From an uncultured Alphaproteobacteria bacterium (GTDB lineage: Bacteria; Pseudomonadota; Alphaproteobacteria; RF32; CAG-239): a DNA stretch of 64,000 bases. The stretch spans positions 54,702-118,701 of the forward strand of contig CAKQUG010000006.1 in the NCBI GenBank assembly GCA_934277545.1. The letters are read 5' to 3'. Both the position numbers and the translations under genes were made by a program. Position 1 is the stretch's first letter. Each line of letters begins with the position of its first letter. Of this stretch, positions 52,894-62,150 are shown piece by piece. The notes below the pieces were generated by a model that saw nothing but the letters and a program-made list of their open reading frames with translations, made no database searches and had not been told where the DNA came from.

Positions 52894-55041
52894 CTAAATT
52901 ATACCAATCAAACTTTGCTTAAATTCTTCGGCAACATCTAATCTGTAATAATTTTTGTTAGACACGTTTTGCGGATAATATTCGGCAATGCCCAAAGCAA
53001 AAATATTAGACTGCTGATTGATAAAATCGCGGCTTAGGTTGATGGCGTCGGCGCCGGAAATTAAATATTCCTTAAAGTCGCCGATTGAGTTTTTAGCTTC
53101 GTTGACAAAGTTGTTATGCTCGCCGAAAATGCGCGAAAACTCAAAAATTGTTATAATCATAGCCACAATCAAAGCCGCGGTTACGCCCCCGATATAAACG
53201 CTGCAAAACACCCATATCAAAAATATGGCTGCCAAAGCAAACAGCTTAAACGGCAAGGCTATCAGGATATATTTGAATTTGTGGCGCAAAATCCACACAT
53301 AAAAAGCAAAAAGCAAACTTGCCGACAACATAATTATCAGGCTTTGCGCCAAATTTGTGCTGATGTAGGCAATAAAAAATTCGGTTAAAACCAGCATGGC
53401 AATACTGAACAAAACATAGCCGATATTCTGCATTAAACGATATTTTTTTATTTGCTTTTTAGCGCCTTTTTCAAAAATCCGCTTGGCTTTTTTAATTTTG
53501 AGATTATTGCTGACGTTAATTTCCAACTGAGTTGTTTTTTTGTTAAACAAACTGCTCAAGCCTTTTCTTTCATTTTTGGTCAGCTTCGCGCTTTTCAAAT
53601 TTTTCAGCACCAGCAAACTGCGATTGTTATCCCGCACCAAATCCACGACGTTTTTGCGGAACAATTCCAGCAACTGAGCCACAAAAGCAATGCGGTCATA
53701 TTTACCGACGGCGATATTGCGCGCCAAAGCACCGCTGTATGACGGCTTATATTTGTTGCGCTTTTCATTTTTCAAACTTATCAGTGAGAGAATGAAAGAA
53801 ATTAAAATCGTAGCAAAACCGATTCCGCCGTAAACAATGTTACCCCAATCTATCAAAAACGAGGTTAAATTTTTATCATAGTCTTTAATAAAAATGTTGC
53901 GGTTCATCACGGTAATAATATCCATTTTTTCGCCGTTCAGCAATGGGGTAAGATTAGAAAACGCCAGCACGTTTTTCGCCAGCGGAAAGACGTTGGTGCG
54001 CTGATTGGTCGTGTTGCCGCTTTGCCCCACCAAAGCCAAAGCGTCTTTAAACGAATGTCCTTCCGGCAAGGTAACAATGGCGTTTGCCGACGTAATAAAA
54101 GCGTTCAACGGCTTGCCGGTTAAATTCCAATTCAAAAATATCATATTATTATAGTTTTGCAGCTTATTATTTATCATATAACTGAATTTATAAGTGTAAA
54201 CACCAGGTTCCAAAGGCTGCTTGTATTTAGGCTTAAGTAAAATGTTCTGCCCGTTTTCTTCGGCTATATACGGAACTTTTACGCCGTTTACGGTTACTTC
54301 GTTCAGCAAAATTTCTATACGGTGTTCATGCTTGCCCTGATAACCTGTGAATTTTGGGAAAACTCGTTCCAACCCTTGAGCAAATTTTTTGCCGTTGGCA
54401 ACAACGGTAATCGTATCTTCAACTTGCACATAACCGTTGGATTGAATATCGATATAACTCATAAAATACGGAATATGCTCTATCGCCGGCGCCGCAATAC
54501 GTCGTCCGCTTGGCAAAGTTACACTGACGGTCGGAATTTTTTCTTCTTGCGGAACGGCTTGCGTTTCCAACGGAGCTTTCACAAAAAAACGTGTGGCCGA
54601 AGCGGCGGCTTTTTGCTCTTGCGCGTTTTCTGCGGCGGTGTCATCATCGCTCAATTTTTTCTTATCGCCTTCCTGAAAAGCCTTAAGCGTTTCTTCATAA
54701 ATTTTTTCAAAAGTGCTTTTCTTTTTTTCTTTTTCCTGCTCATAAAATTCCGGAGGCGGAACCACGCTGGTTGACGACGGTTTATCCCACTGGATATTTT
54801 CATCCATCGGGGTTTTAGCTACCTCTTCAAATCTTTTTTTAAAAAACTCACGGACGGCATCTTGGTCATTTGGGTCAGGCATTCCCGGCGGTAAATCAAA
54901 CGGATTTTGGGCTTTATTCTTATTTTGCGCCTGCTTTGCCTCATATTCCGGCATACTTGCCAGCGGAATAACTTTAGCCGCGGCAGAACCGGTAACGCCG
55001 CAAAGCGCTAAACCCAAAAACAGAGAAAAAAACTTCTTCAT
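52894..55041 (-). CDS. DUF2207-family membrane protein
   Basis: 715 aa. Signal peptide (MKKFFSLFLGLALCGVTGSAAAK), a Lys/Glu-rich coil region (40-180), the DUF2207 extracytoplasmic beta domain (about 190-390: YFMSYIDIQSNGYVQVEDTITV, AQGLERVFPKFTG, PGVYTYKFSYMINN, FLNWNLTGKPLNAFI), one transmembrane helix near 410, a cytoplasmic winged-helix-like part (ARNIAVGKYDRIAFVAQLLELF), and more membrane helices near 550-650. Function of the family is unknown. The C terminus is followed by the terminator at 52841. AAGGACGC before the ATG. Confidence 0.8.
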   Translation of the reverse strand: MKKFFSLFLGLALCGVTGSAAAKVIPLASMPEYEAKQAQNKNKAQNPFDLPPGMPDPNDQDAVREFFKKRFEEVAKTPMDENIQWDKPSSTSVVPPPEFYEQEKEKKKSTFEKIYEETLKAFQEGDKKKLSDDDTAAENAQEQKAAASATRFFVKAPLETQAVPQEEKIPTVSVTLPSGRRIAAPAIEHIPYFMSYIDIQSNGYVQVEDTITVVANGKKFAQGLERVFPKFTGYQGKHEHRIEILLNEVTVNGVKVPYIAEENGQNILLKPKYKQPLEPGVYTYKFSYMINNKLQNYNNMIFLNWNLTGKPLNAFITSANAIVTLPEGHSFKDALALVGQSGNTTNQRTNVFPLAKNVLAFSNLTPLLNGEKMDIITVMNRNIFIKDYDKNLTSFLIDWGNIVYGGIGFATILISFILSLISLKNEKRNKYKPSYSGALARNIAVGKYDRIAFVAQLLELFRKNVVDLVRDNNRSLLVLKNLKSAKLTKNERKGLSSLFNKKTTQLEINVSNNLKIKKAKRIFEKGAKKQIKKYRLMQNIGYVLFSIAMLVLTEFFIAYISTNLAQSLIIMLSASLLFAFYVWILRHKFKYILIALPFKLFALAAIFLIWVFCSVYIGGVTAALIVAMIITIFEFSRIFGEHNNFVNEAKNSIGDFKEYLISGADAINLSRDFINQQSNIFALGIAEYYPQNVSNKNYYRLDVAEEFKQSLIGII

Positions 55042-55123
55042 AATGCGTCCTTAATGTTTACAAATAAAATAGTTTTGTTTAATATAGCGACTAAAGATTA
55101 AAAAAGTTATAAGGAGATAAATT

Positions 55124-55849
55124 ATGAAACAAAAAGTTGCTGCCGTAATTTTAGGTGCCGGAAAAGGCACCCGCATGCACTCTGACAAACCGAAAGTTTT
55201 AATGCCGGTTTGCGGAAAATCCATGATTAGACATATTGTCGACACTTTAACTTCCATACCGGTAGATGAAATTATTACCATTATTTCGCCGGACGGCAAG
55301 GAAGTGGCTAAAGAAGTGGCTCCGTATAAAACCTGCGTGCAGGAATTGCAGCTGGGCACCGGACACGCCGTTAACTGCGCCAAAGAATTTTTAAAAGACT
55401 TTGACGGTACTGTTTTGGTGGTATTCGGCGACACGCCTTTAATTACCCGCCACACTTTTGAACGCGCCATTGAAAAAGTTGAAGACGGCTACTCGGTGGT
55501 GGTTTTGGGTTTCCGCCCGCAAGACCCTGCTCGTTACGGACGTTTGATTATGAGCGGAGATGAACTTGAGCGCATTGTGGAATATAAAGACGCCTCTGAC
55601 GAAGAACGTGCTATTGATTTTTGCAATTCAGGTTTTATGTCTTTCAGCGGCAAGCATTTGTTCAACATTCTTTCCAAAATCGGCAATAAAAACGCTTCCG
55701 GCGAATTTTATTTAACCGACGCGGTAGAAGTCGCCAAACAAATGGGCTTAAAATGCACGGCGTTTTCGGTAGACCCGGAAGAAGTTGCCGGTGCCAACAC
55801 TTTGGAAGAATTGGCAAAACTTGAGGAATATTGCAGAAAGAACCGTTAA
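55124..55849 (+). CDS. GlmU-type N-acetylglucosamine-1-phosphate uridylyltransferase, single domain
   Basis: 241 aa. Nucleotidyltransferase fold: LGAGKGTRMHSDKPKVLMPVCGKSM (pieces LGAGKGTRM and KPKVL), QLGTGHAV, FGDTPLI, Asn in FCNSGFM and GEFYLTD. This is the N-terminal half of GlmU, which makes UDP-GlcNAc for peptidoglycan and LPS. The C-terminal left-handed beta-helix acetyltransferase domain of normal GlmU (about 450 aa) is missing, and the next ORF does not encode it. Either the acetyltransferase is elsewhere or this is a second sugar nucleotidylyltransferase. Confidence 0.8.
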   Translation: MKQKVAAVILGAGKGTRMHSDKPKVLMPVCGKSMIRHIVDTLTSIPVDEIITIISPDGKEVAKEVAPYKTCVQELQLGTGHAVNCAKEFLKDFDGTVLVVFGDTPLITRHTFERAIEKVEDGYSVVVLGFRPQDPARYGRLIMSGDELERIVEYKDASDEERAIDFCNSGFMSFSGKHLFNILSKIGNKNASGEFYLTDAVEVAKQMGLKCTAFSVDPEEVAGANTLEELAKLEEYCRKNR

Positions 55850-56541
55850 TGGATCGTTTTTTTAAACTTTTATATTACTACTGTTTGGGGCTGCTGGTTT
55901 TTATTACCGTTTACATGGTAATTGCACTGGCGCTTGCCCCAAAAAGCGATGCGCTGAAACGCGGCTTTATTCCTTGTACAGAAACCTTTGTAAACAAAGT
56001 TTCCGACTGCGGACGCGGCAATATCAGTTGTATTGCCGGCGGTATTTGGCAAGACACAAAATGCAACCTGTATGTTATTTTTGACGGCGCCGGAGCCTGG
56101 ATACGCGGCAATCAGCCGACACCGTGGGCAAATTATTTGTTTACCCCGAAAGCGCCGGCGGAAATTGACTCCGAAACCCCGTATGTCGGCGTAGTGGCCG
56201 ATGATGTGGGAATTTTAAACAGTCAGCGCCGCTTTTTAGAAGCGCGCCAGCAAGAACTTGAAGCCGCCAAACAGCGCAATCTGCATTTGGATAAAAATGT
56301 TTTGGCTGCCGAAGAAGCGGAACAAGATAAAAAATATGAAGTTAAAGAAAAAGCTGAGCCAACCGAACAAACCGGAGACTCCGACATAGACGAGGAAGCG
56401 TTTTTAGAAGATTTTTCAGAGCAAAATGAAAACGTCGAAAAAGCGAAAACTCCGGTTTCGGAAACTGAAAAAACTAAAGCTCTGCTTAAACAAAACGCCA
56501 AAAAAAGCATAGAACAAAAAGGAGAAGAAAATGACAAATAA
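55849..56541 (+). CDS. Membrane-anchored acidic coiled protein
   Basis: 230 aa from ATG 55849, which shares one base with the stop of the previous gene (TAATG), a coupled start. One transmembrane helix (YYYCLGLLVFITVYMVIALAL), then a small domain with three Cys (IPCTETFVNKVSDCGRGNISCIAGGIWQDTKCN), then a long Glu/Lys-rich helical tail from about residue 120. Unknown function. Overlaps pepF by 11 bp, so three genes form one operon. Confidence 0.65.
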   Translation: MDRFFKLLYYYCLGLLVFITVYMVIALALAPKSDALKRGFIPCTETFVNKVSDCGRGNISCIAGGIWQDTKCNLYVIFDGAGAWIRGNQPTPWANYLFTPKAPAEIDSETPYVGVVADDVGILNSQRRFLEARQQELEAAKQRNLHLDKNVLAAEEAEQDKKYEVKEKAEPTEQTGDSDIDEEAFLEDFSEQNENVEKAKTPVSETEKTKALLKQNAKKSIEQKGEENDK

Positions 56542-58321
56542 GTTGCCGGCATGGGATTTAAGCGATTATTACACCGGAATAAACGACCCGAAAATTGCTG
56601 CAGATTTGGAGGCATACCGTCAAAGCACCGAAAAATTTGCCACACGTTACAAAGGCAAATTGGCTGAATTGTCGGCAGAAGAATTTTTAGCTGCCGCCAA
56701 AGATATTGAACGCCGTTCTAAAATTGCCAGCCGTTTGGGCGGATTTGCCTATCTGAATATGGTTACGCAGATGAAAAATGTGGAAGCCGTGGCGTTTTAT
56801 CAAGATATTCAGGAAAAATTGACTGATTACTGCAAGCCGGCAATTTTCTTTTCATTGGAATTTAATGCGCTGCCGGATGCCAAAATAAACGAGTGGCTGC
56901 AAAATAAAGATGTGGCGTTTTATAAATATTGGATAAAGCGTATGCGCAAGTTCAAAGATTATGAACTTTCCGAACCGGTAGAAGAAATTTTGATTGAAAA
57001 ATCTTTAACATCTTCCGAGGCTTGGGTGCGTTTGTATGAAGAAACATCATCGCGCTTGGTTTATACGGTTGATGGCAAAGAATATAATGATGCCGAACTA
57101 TCTAAGCTGATGCTGGATAAAAATCCGGAAATTCGAGAAAAAGCCGGCAAAGAGCTGAACTGTGTTTTGAAAGAAAACGGACATCTCATGACTTTTATTT
57201 ATAATATGGTGATGAAAGACAAAGCCATAGAAGATGAAAAACGCGGCTTTAAAACTCCGGTTTCTTCTCGTAACTTGAGTGAAGATGTAAGCGATGAAAC
57301 GGTTGAAGTTTTGGCGCAGACCGTGAAAAAACATTATAAGGATATTTCTGAGCGTTTTTATAAACTGAAAGCAAAATGGCTGGGTGTTGAAAAGATTGCT
57401 TATTGGGATAGAAACGCGCCGCTGCCGTTTGCTGCCGACACTACATACAGCTGGGATGAGGCGGTGCAGATTGTGCTGAACGCCTATAAAGAATTTTCGC
57501 CGAAGCTGTATAACATCGCTAAAGACTTTTTTGAGCATAACTGGATAGATGTTCCTCCTCGCGATGGCAAGCGCAGCGGCGCTTTCTGCAGTGGTCCGAT
57601 TAGCGACGAGCACCCTTATTTGATGCTGAATTTTGTGGGCAAGCAAAATGATGTTTTGACTTTGGCGCATGAGCTTGGACACGGCTGCCATCACCAACTG
57701 CGCTTGAAAAACGGAGAACTTAACGAACATTCCCGCATGACCTCGGAAGAAGTTGCCTCAGTATTCGGCGAAATGATGGTATTTCAATCCATGCTGCGCA
57801 ATTTGAAAGATGACAAAGCTAAACTTTGCCTGATTGCCTCTAAAGTCGGCGATATGATTAACACCGCCATTCGGCAGATTGCTTTTCACTTTTTTGAAAC
57901 CCGCGCCCATGATGAGCGTAAAAGCGGAGAAGTTTCGGAAGAGCGTCTGTGTCAAATTTGGCTTGAAGAAATGCGCGACAGCTTGGGCGACTATGTGGAA
58001 GTAACTGATGACAGCAAGCATATTTGGTCTATGGTCGGCCACTTCTTTTTCTTGCCGTTCTATGTTTACGCCTATTCGTTTGCCGATTGTTTTGTAAATT
58101 CATTATACCAGGTCAGCCAATCCGGCAAGGTGGAAAATTTTGCCGATAAATATTTGGATATGCTTTCAAAAACGGCCTTGGAAGACTATGACAAGATTTT
58201 GGCTCCGTTTGGCTTAAATCCTAACAGTCCGGATTTTTGGGAATATGGATTGTCCCTGATTTCATCATATATTGATATGTTGGAAGAACTGGATAAAAAG
58301 ATAGACTGGAAACACATCTAA
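56531..58321 (+). CDS. pepF: Oligoendopeptidase F (M3 metallopeptidase)
   Basis: 596 aa, typical length. Cytoplasmic zinc peptidase that degrades short peptides. HELGHGCHH near residue 379 is the HExxH site, and the downstream Glu ligand is in MTSEEVASVFGE about 25 residues later. The N-terminal helical PepF domain and the C-terminal FADKYLDMLSK ending are typical. AAAAAGGAG before the ATG, which overlaps the previous gene. In other organisms PepF often recycles signal peptides or intracellular peptides. Confidence 0.93.
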   Translation: MTNKLPAWDLSDYYTGINDPKIAADLEAYRQSTEKFATRYKGKLAELSAEEFLAAAKDIERRSKIASRLGGFAYLNMVTQMKNVEAVAFYQDIQEKLTDYCKPAIFFSLEFNALPDAKINEWLQNKDVAFYKYWIKRMRKFKDYELSEPVEEILIEKSLTSSEAWVRLYEETSSRLVYTVDGKEYNDAELSKLMLDKNPEIREKAGKELNCVLKENGHLMTFIYNMVMKDKAIEDEKRGFKTPVSSRNLSEDVSDETVEVLAQTVKKHYKDISERFYKLKAKWLGVEKIAYWDRNAPLPFAADTTYSWDEAVQIVLNAYKEFSPKLYNIAKDFFEHNWIDVPPRDGKRSGAFCSGPISDEHPYLMLNFVGKQNDVLTLAHELGHGCHHQLRLKNGELNEHSRMTSEEVASVFGEMMVFQSMLRNLKDDKAKLCLIASKVGDMINTAIRQIAFHFFETRAHDERKSGEVSEERLCQIWLEEMRDSLGDYVEVTDDSKHIWSMVGHFFFLPFYVYAYSFADCFVNSLYQVSQSGKVENFADKYLDMLSKTALEDYDKILAPFGLNPNSPDFWEYGLSLISSYIDMLEELDKKIDWKHI

Positions 58322-58339
58322 TGTGAGAAAACACGTTTA

Positions 58340-58435
58340 GCTGTATTTACTAGAGATTTTTGCGCTCGTGTACCCAGTTGTACACGTCGCTTAAAAATCT
58401 CGTCGCACCTGCATTAGATATTCGAGTTTTCGATT
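58340..58435 (+). repeat. R3 repeat, single copy
   Basis: AGATTTTTGCGCTCGTGTAC then a loop then GTACACGTCGCTTAAAAATCT, flanked by GCTGTATTTACTAGAG and CATTAGATATTCGAGTTTTC. Long imperfect palindrome between pepF and a convergent prepilin gene; may act as a bidirectional terminator. Confidence 0.7.
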
Positions 58436-58452
58436 GTTTTTTTCAAACAATT

Positions 58453-59094
58453 CTACAATTTGAGAAACATTATCAATCGGCATCGTTTTTCGGAATTGCA
58501 TTTTTTACAAAAATCATAAATTTCATTTGGCTTGGCAGAACCGATATCGCCCCATCTGGTTGCAGAAAATCCGTTATAACTGTTATCTGACGCAAAATTT
58601 GCAATTTCATCAATATACGGAGCAATCGCCTGTGCTTGTTCTAAAAATGTTACGCAATATTGTTGCTGTAAACGAGTTGAAACATTGTTTTGAGAAATAA
58701 GAAAACGCAAAGAATATTCATAAGCATGATGAGTTTTTCCGTCTTGACTGTTCCATGTATTATACCATATCAGCATATCTAAATTATTACCGGCAAAATC
58801 TTCAAATGCATTATTACGTATTTTCGTCAATCCGTCCGGTATAACCCCCATAGCATCCATAATATCAGCAGTTGGAACAACTTTGTTATCTTTTAAGCAT
58901 TCACGCATAAAGTCATCTTTTAAATTTATACTTTGCAAAAACAATTCAGCCAGATATTCTTTCTGCCGACTGATTTTCCACATTTCCATAGCTTTAGAGT
59001 AGCCGGCAATTCCGCCGGTTGTTAGTACTGCAATGATGGCCAGTACACCAAGCATTTCTATCATTGAACGGCCAAATTGTGATTTTTTTGACAT
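58453..59094 (-). CDS. Prepilin-like protein with leader RNA B2
   Basis: 213 aa, 8-residue leader MSKKSQFG|RSMIEMLGVLAIIAVLTTGG then IAGYSKAMEMWKISRQKEYLAELF. The body resembles the prepilin at 1319 (DIMDAMGVIPDGLTKIRNNAFED here, DIFNAMGAIPNGFIYKNRIIYD there). C-terminal FCKKCNSEKRC. AAGGAG lies 6 nt before the ATG. Convergent with pepF across an R3 repeat. Confidence 0.8.
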   Translation of the reverse strand: MSKKSQFGRSMIEMLGVLAIIAVLTTGGIAGYSKAMEMWKISRQKEYLAELFLQSINLKDDFMRECLKDNKVVPTADIMDAMGVIPDGLTKIRNNAFEDFAGNNLDMLIWYNTWNSQDGKTHHAYEYSLRFLISQNNVSTRLQQQYCVTFLEQAQAIAPYIDEIANFASDNSYNGFSATRWGDIGSAKPNEIYDFCKKCNSEKRCRLIMFLKL

Positions 59095-59123
59095 ATTATG
59101 AACTCCTTAAAGTAATAATTACA

Positions 59124-59372
59124 CAAAAACCGCTCAAAAAAAGCGGTCGGAGAGTTCAACAATCATATCATTACAAATGACTCTTTTAGCCTTTCAAGCT
59201 ATATTTTTTTCATAGATAATTATATAGCTTTTGGACATACGCTAAAAGCTCCCCGACCATATTGCTATGTATCGGGGATATATTTAATCATCGGCAATAG
59301 CGAATAACCGATAACTTGACGATGCTATATCCTAGCACCGGTAATGATAAGAGCCGTTGAAAGCCCCGCGCC
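59124..59372 (-). promoter_or_regulatory. Structured leader RNA B2 with intrinsic terminator, upstream of prepilin
   Basis: Minus strand. GGTCGGGGAG (59249-59258) pairs with CTCTCCGACC (59145-59154) or upstream CCCCGA (59272-59277); CTTTTAGC/GCTAAAAG (59241-59248 with 59183-59190); TCAT...ATGA hairpin; terminator ACCGCT...AGCGGT + T5 (59124-59147) sharing three bases with the 10-bp strand. Against B1, both the CTTYTAGC helix and the terminator stem vary in a compensating way. Confidence 0.8.
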
Positions 59373-59561
59373 AACTGCGCTTGTTTCAGTATAAAAAGAA
59401 ATATCATAAAAAGCAATGAAAAATAAAAAAAATTAAAATTCTCAAACAACGTTTGTAAACATAAAAAGTTTTCTCTTTTACAATAAAGTAATAACTTAGA
59501 AAATAATCCACCAGTTCTGTAATCCAAAATTATTTTTGATTACAAAACTGCCCTAGAATAA

Positions 59562-59603
59562 GCGGATAATTTTCGGTAATACCTTGAGCGTTGTATTGTG
59601 CTT
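59562..59603. repeat. 42-bp copy of an internal segment of the gene at 61114-62037
   Basis: Identical to 61848-61889 and in the same orientation, ending abruptly on both sides. It lies in a 300-bp gene-free stretch between leader RNA B2 and the lipoprotein gene. No open frame continues from it. Confidence 0.8.
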
Positions 59604-59673
59604 ACGCATCATAATTACAACTTGACTTTTGAAGATGAATAATTATGCTTATATTCATTAAGTGAGGTTGATT

Positions 59674-60108
59674 ATGAAGAAAATATTGTTGCTTTTTATT
59701 TTACTAATTGTCGCATGTAGCTCGGTTTCACAATATGATACAGAATTTAAAAATCCTGTTTTTCATCAATTGCTAAGACCTCTTGGTAAAACGGTAGGTT
59801 ATGCTTATTTAACACCATCGTCCATCAAATTAAGTGAATTACATAATAAAGATAAGATAGATTACATAGGTAAATGCGACCTTGTTGAAAATAAACAAGA
59901 CCGCATTACCTTAAAATGCATAGGTGAATGGTATGATGGGTCAAAATCAAGTAGCTATTTTACTTATGTAATAACAGATTTACTAAGCTCTACCTGTTTA
60001 ATTATTGAACAATATTATTATTCTACTCCTAAAGAATTTCCCAAACAAGCTTCTTACGGAACTTACTGCATAACCCCACCAAATGATACAAACTCAAAAT
60101 CTGATTGA
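59674..60108 (+). CDS. Small lipoprotein of unknown function
   Basis: 144 aa from ATG 59674 (GAGG 6 nt upstream). Signal peptide MKKILLLFILLIVAC with lipobox VAC. The mature part is mixed and beta-rich, with Cys in KCDLVENK, LKCIGEWYDG, STCLIIEQ and YCITPP. AT-rich codon use like the island and the neighbours to the right. No family recognised. The 234 bp that follow contain nothing I can support. Confidence 0.65.
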   Translation: MKKILLLFILLIVACSSVSQYDTEFKNPVFHQLLRPLGKTVGYAYLTPSSIKLSELHNKDKIDYIGKCDLVENKQDRITLKCIGEWYDGSKSSSYFTYVITDLLSSTCLIIEQYYYSTPKEFPKQASYGTYCITPPNDTNSKSD

Positions 60109-60342
60109 ACGGACCATTTGTTCTGCCCAATCATTTCTTTTCCAACTGACATCTTTGCGATGGACATTATCAGCTATTCCGCTCACATCGCGATTATTTA
60201 TAGCATTGTATAACTTTGGCCAATTTTGCTGTTCTATTTCTATTTTTAATTTACATTCCTACGATTATAAGCGAAAATAAATATAAAAATATTTTTTAAT
60301 ATATCTTTGTCTGAGTGCATAACAATCTCCATTTGGATATAA

Positions 60343-60699
60343 TTACAATAACCCTATCCAACCAGCATATAATGGAAATAAAAAAACAATTTTAGCTATC
60401 ATCCGATGATTACGCATATTACTTGTTCCAATCAGAAAAAATAATCCGGAAATAATTAAGCTATATTTACAGCTTTGAATATATAATTGTTGATTTTGAT
60501 AGTTCCATGCACCAAGCATAGCTTCACTATTCCAAATAGGATCATTTACTGATGGAGGATTAAGATATTCATACATTAACAACAAAAAAAATACAAAATC
60601 AAAAATAATATACCATTTGAAGTTCAATAAAAGCTTAATGATTTCTATCGCATAACTGATAAACTCTATGAGTTTTGTTTTTATAACCCCTTTTTCCAT
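60343..60699 (-). CDS. Small membrane protein, paralogue of the next gene (possible immunity-type)
   Basis: 118 aa, starts MEKGVIKTKLIEFISYAIEIIK, with three hydrophobic segments. The region just in front (60700-60765) repeats the end of the gene at 61114: its minus strand reads MYYNEDEEKYRY-stop, then TTTTAAAAAGGAGCAGAAT-like ribosome site. The protein shares start and membrane layout with 60787-61089 but little sequence. No family recognised. Confidence 0.55.
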   Translation of the reverse strand: MEKGVIKTKLIEFISYAIEIIKLLLNFKWYIIFDFVFFLLLMYEYLNPPSVNDPIWNSEAMLGAWNYQNQQLYIQSCKYSLIISGLFFLIGTSNMRNHRMIAKIVFLFPLYAGWIGLL

Positions 60700-60765
60700 A
60701 TTCTGCTCCTTTTTATGCTTTACTAATAGCGGTATTTTTCCTCATCTTCATTATAATACATTTTC
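60700..60765 (-). repeat. Duplicated C-terminal tail and ribosome site
   Basis: Closely matches 61090-61165, which encodes the last residues of the gene at 61114 (MYYNDNEDEQKYYY) plus the spacer AAAAGGAGCAGAATATGGAA. Here the tail is orphaned (MYYNEDEEKYRY, stop) and is followed by MEKGVI instead of MEKEVI. Confidence 0.75.
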
Positions 60766-60786
60766 AAATTGCGACAAAAGTATGAT

Positions 60787-61089
60787 TTAATTGTAATAAT
60801 AAATCATTACAATTATCTCCATAATCAACCACGGAGTTAATATGTATTTTAGCGCTAAATAATCTTCTTTTGTACACTCAAACCACTTTCGTTTCAGAAC
60901 ATATTCCATAAACAGCGGATATCCAACCCAAAAACAAAAGTCAAATAGGAACAGAACAGGGAAAAAAGGCACAACCAAATGCAAATTTAAAATAATCATA
61001 GCATTAAAAAAAATTAACAAAGATACTCCCCAGTATGCAATTTTTAGCAATATTTTCTTTATCCAAGTGGTAATAACCTCTTTTTCCAT
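60787..61089 (-). CDS. Small membrane protein (possible immunity-type)
   Basis: 100 aa, starts MEKEVITTWIKKILLKIAYWG; three hydrophobic segments. AAAGGAGCAGAAT precedes the ATG. It starts 24 bp after the stop of the gene at 61114. In polymorphic toxin loci, small membrane proteins directly after a large gene, with duplicated junctions, are often immunity proteins; that is an inference from layout only. Confidence 0.55.
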   Translation of the reverse strand: MEKEVITTWIKKILLKIAYWGVSLLIFFNAMIILNLHLVVPFFPVLFLFDFCFWVGYPLFMEYVLKRKWFECTKEDYLALKYILTPWLIMEIIVMIYYYN

Positions 61090-61113
61090 ATTCTGCTCCT
61101 TTTCTATGTTTTA

Positions 61114-62037
61114 CTAATAGTAGTATTTTTGTTCATCTTCATTATCATTATAATACATATTTTTCATTTTGTCAGCAAAAGAATTTATACCTTGTTTTAC
61201 CGTTTTAAGACCATTTTTAGTGAAAAATTTACTTAAAGTGCTCCCAGCTGCTCTCCACATAGGAAGTTGTTCAACTTGCAAACCTACCATATTAGCCGCT
61301 CCGTTTACCGCTAAATTAGTCCAAAAATCATCCCAGTTTTCGGCATAGCCTGCGGAAGCGTTTAATGTATCAGTTGCCGCATTTAAGGCTTTATTGGCAA
61401 AAGTGGTATCTTTTACAAAATGCAACGGAGTGGTCATTGCACCAGTAAATTCACCAACACCATAAGCTATCGAATGTTGCTGTTGTAAATCATTTTGCAA
61501 TTGCCGAGTTGCATCACGTCCCATTGCGTAATTATTTGGCTTCAATGTAACTGCCGCTGTTACCGTTCCCATTCCTTCGTCAAAGTTGCCTAATGTTGCA
61601 CCGGTAGCATAACCAACCGAAAAAGCCTCGGTTCCACCAGCAAAATTATTCGCCGCATTCTTAACTCTATCCCAAGCACTTGTATTTGGTTGCGGTTGGA
61701 CGTTGTTTTGTACTGGTCGCTGCGATACGGCTGTTGCCACCGGTATCGGAGTTGTGGTGTTTTTCATATTAGCGATATTGTCGGTAATATTCGTCATACC
61801 GAAGCCATAGTTATTGTCAGAATTACCCCAAAAATTGGTTGTATATTGCGGATAATTTTCGGTAATACCTTGAGCGTTGTATTGTGCTTGCAACTCGTTT
61901 TCGCGTTTTTGCCGGGCGAATTGATACTCAATTTCATCACGCAAAGAAAATCCGTTATGATTGACACCATAGGTGTCTATACCACCAGATCCCGTTTGAT
62001 ACCCGAATGGCGAGGTATATTTTTGATACATATCCAT
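61114..62037 (-). CDS. Ala/Gly/Asn-rich protein of unknown function
   Basis: 307 aa, no signal peptide. N-terminal third is Gln/Tyr/Asn-rich (YQKYTSPFGYQTGSGGIDTYG; RQKRENELQAQYNAQG), then a linker with Pro/Gln, then AGGTEAFSVGYATGATLGNFDEGMGT, which resembles glycine-zipper-like membrane-inserting segments seen in phage ejection proteins and toxins, and a charged C terminus NDNEDEQKYYY. Function unknown. Two segments of the gene are duplicated nearby (59562 and 60700). The ATG follows GGAGAAAAAG. Confidence 0.6.
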   Translation of the reverse strand: MDMYQKYTSPFGYQTGSGGIDTYGVNHNGFSLRDEIEYQFARQKRENELQAQYNAQGITENYPQYTTNFWGNSDNNYGFGMTNITDNIANMKNTTTPIPVATAVSQRPVQNNVQPQPNTSAWDRVKNAANNFAGGTEAFSVGYATGATLGNFDEGMGTVTAAVTLKPNNYAMGRDATRQLQNDLQQQHSIAYGVGEFTGAMTTPLHFVKDTTFANKALNAATDTLNASAGYAENWDDFWTNLAVNGAANMVGLQVEQLPMWRAAGSTLSKFFTKNGLKTVKQGINSFADKMKNMYYNDNEDEQKYYY

Positions 62038-62150
62038 TTCTTTTTCTCCTAATTAAAATAAAATTATTGCAAAATTTTGCAACTATCACTTTAATACAGA
62101 GCAAAACCCTTGTCTATCCGGCACAAAATGCAAGAATCCCCTTTTGCATT

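Noticed and set aside
59288..59527. 79-codon ORF on the minus strand upstream of leader B2
   Set aside because: It overlaps the 5' part of the leader RNA, has biased hydrophobic composition and no ribosome site.
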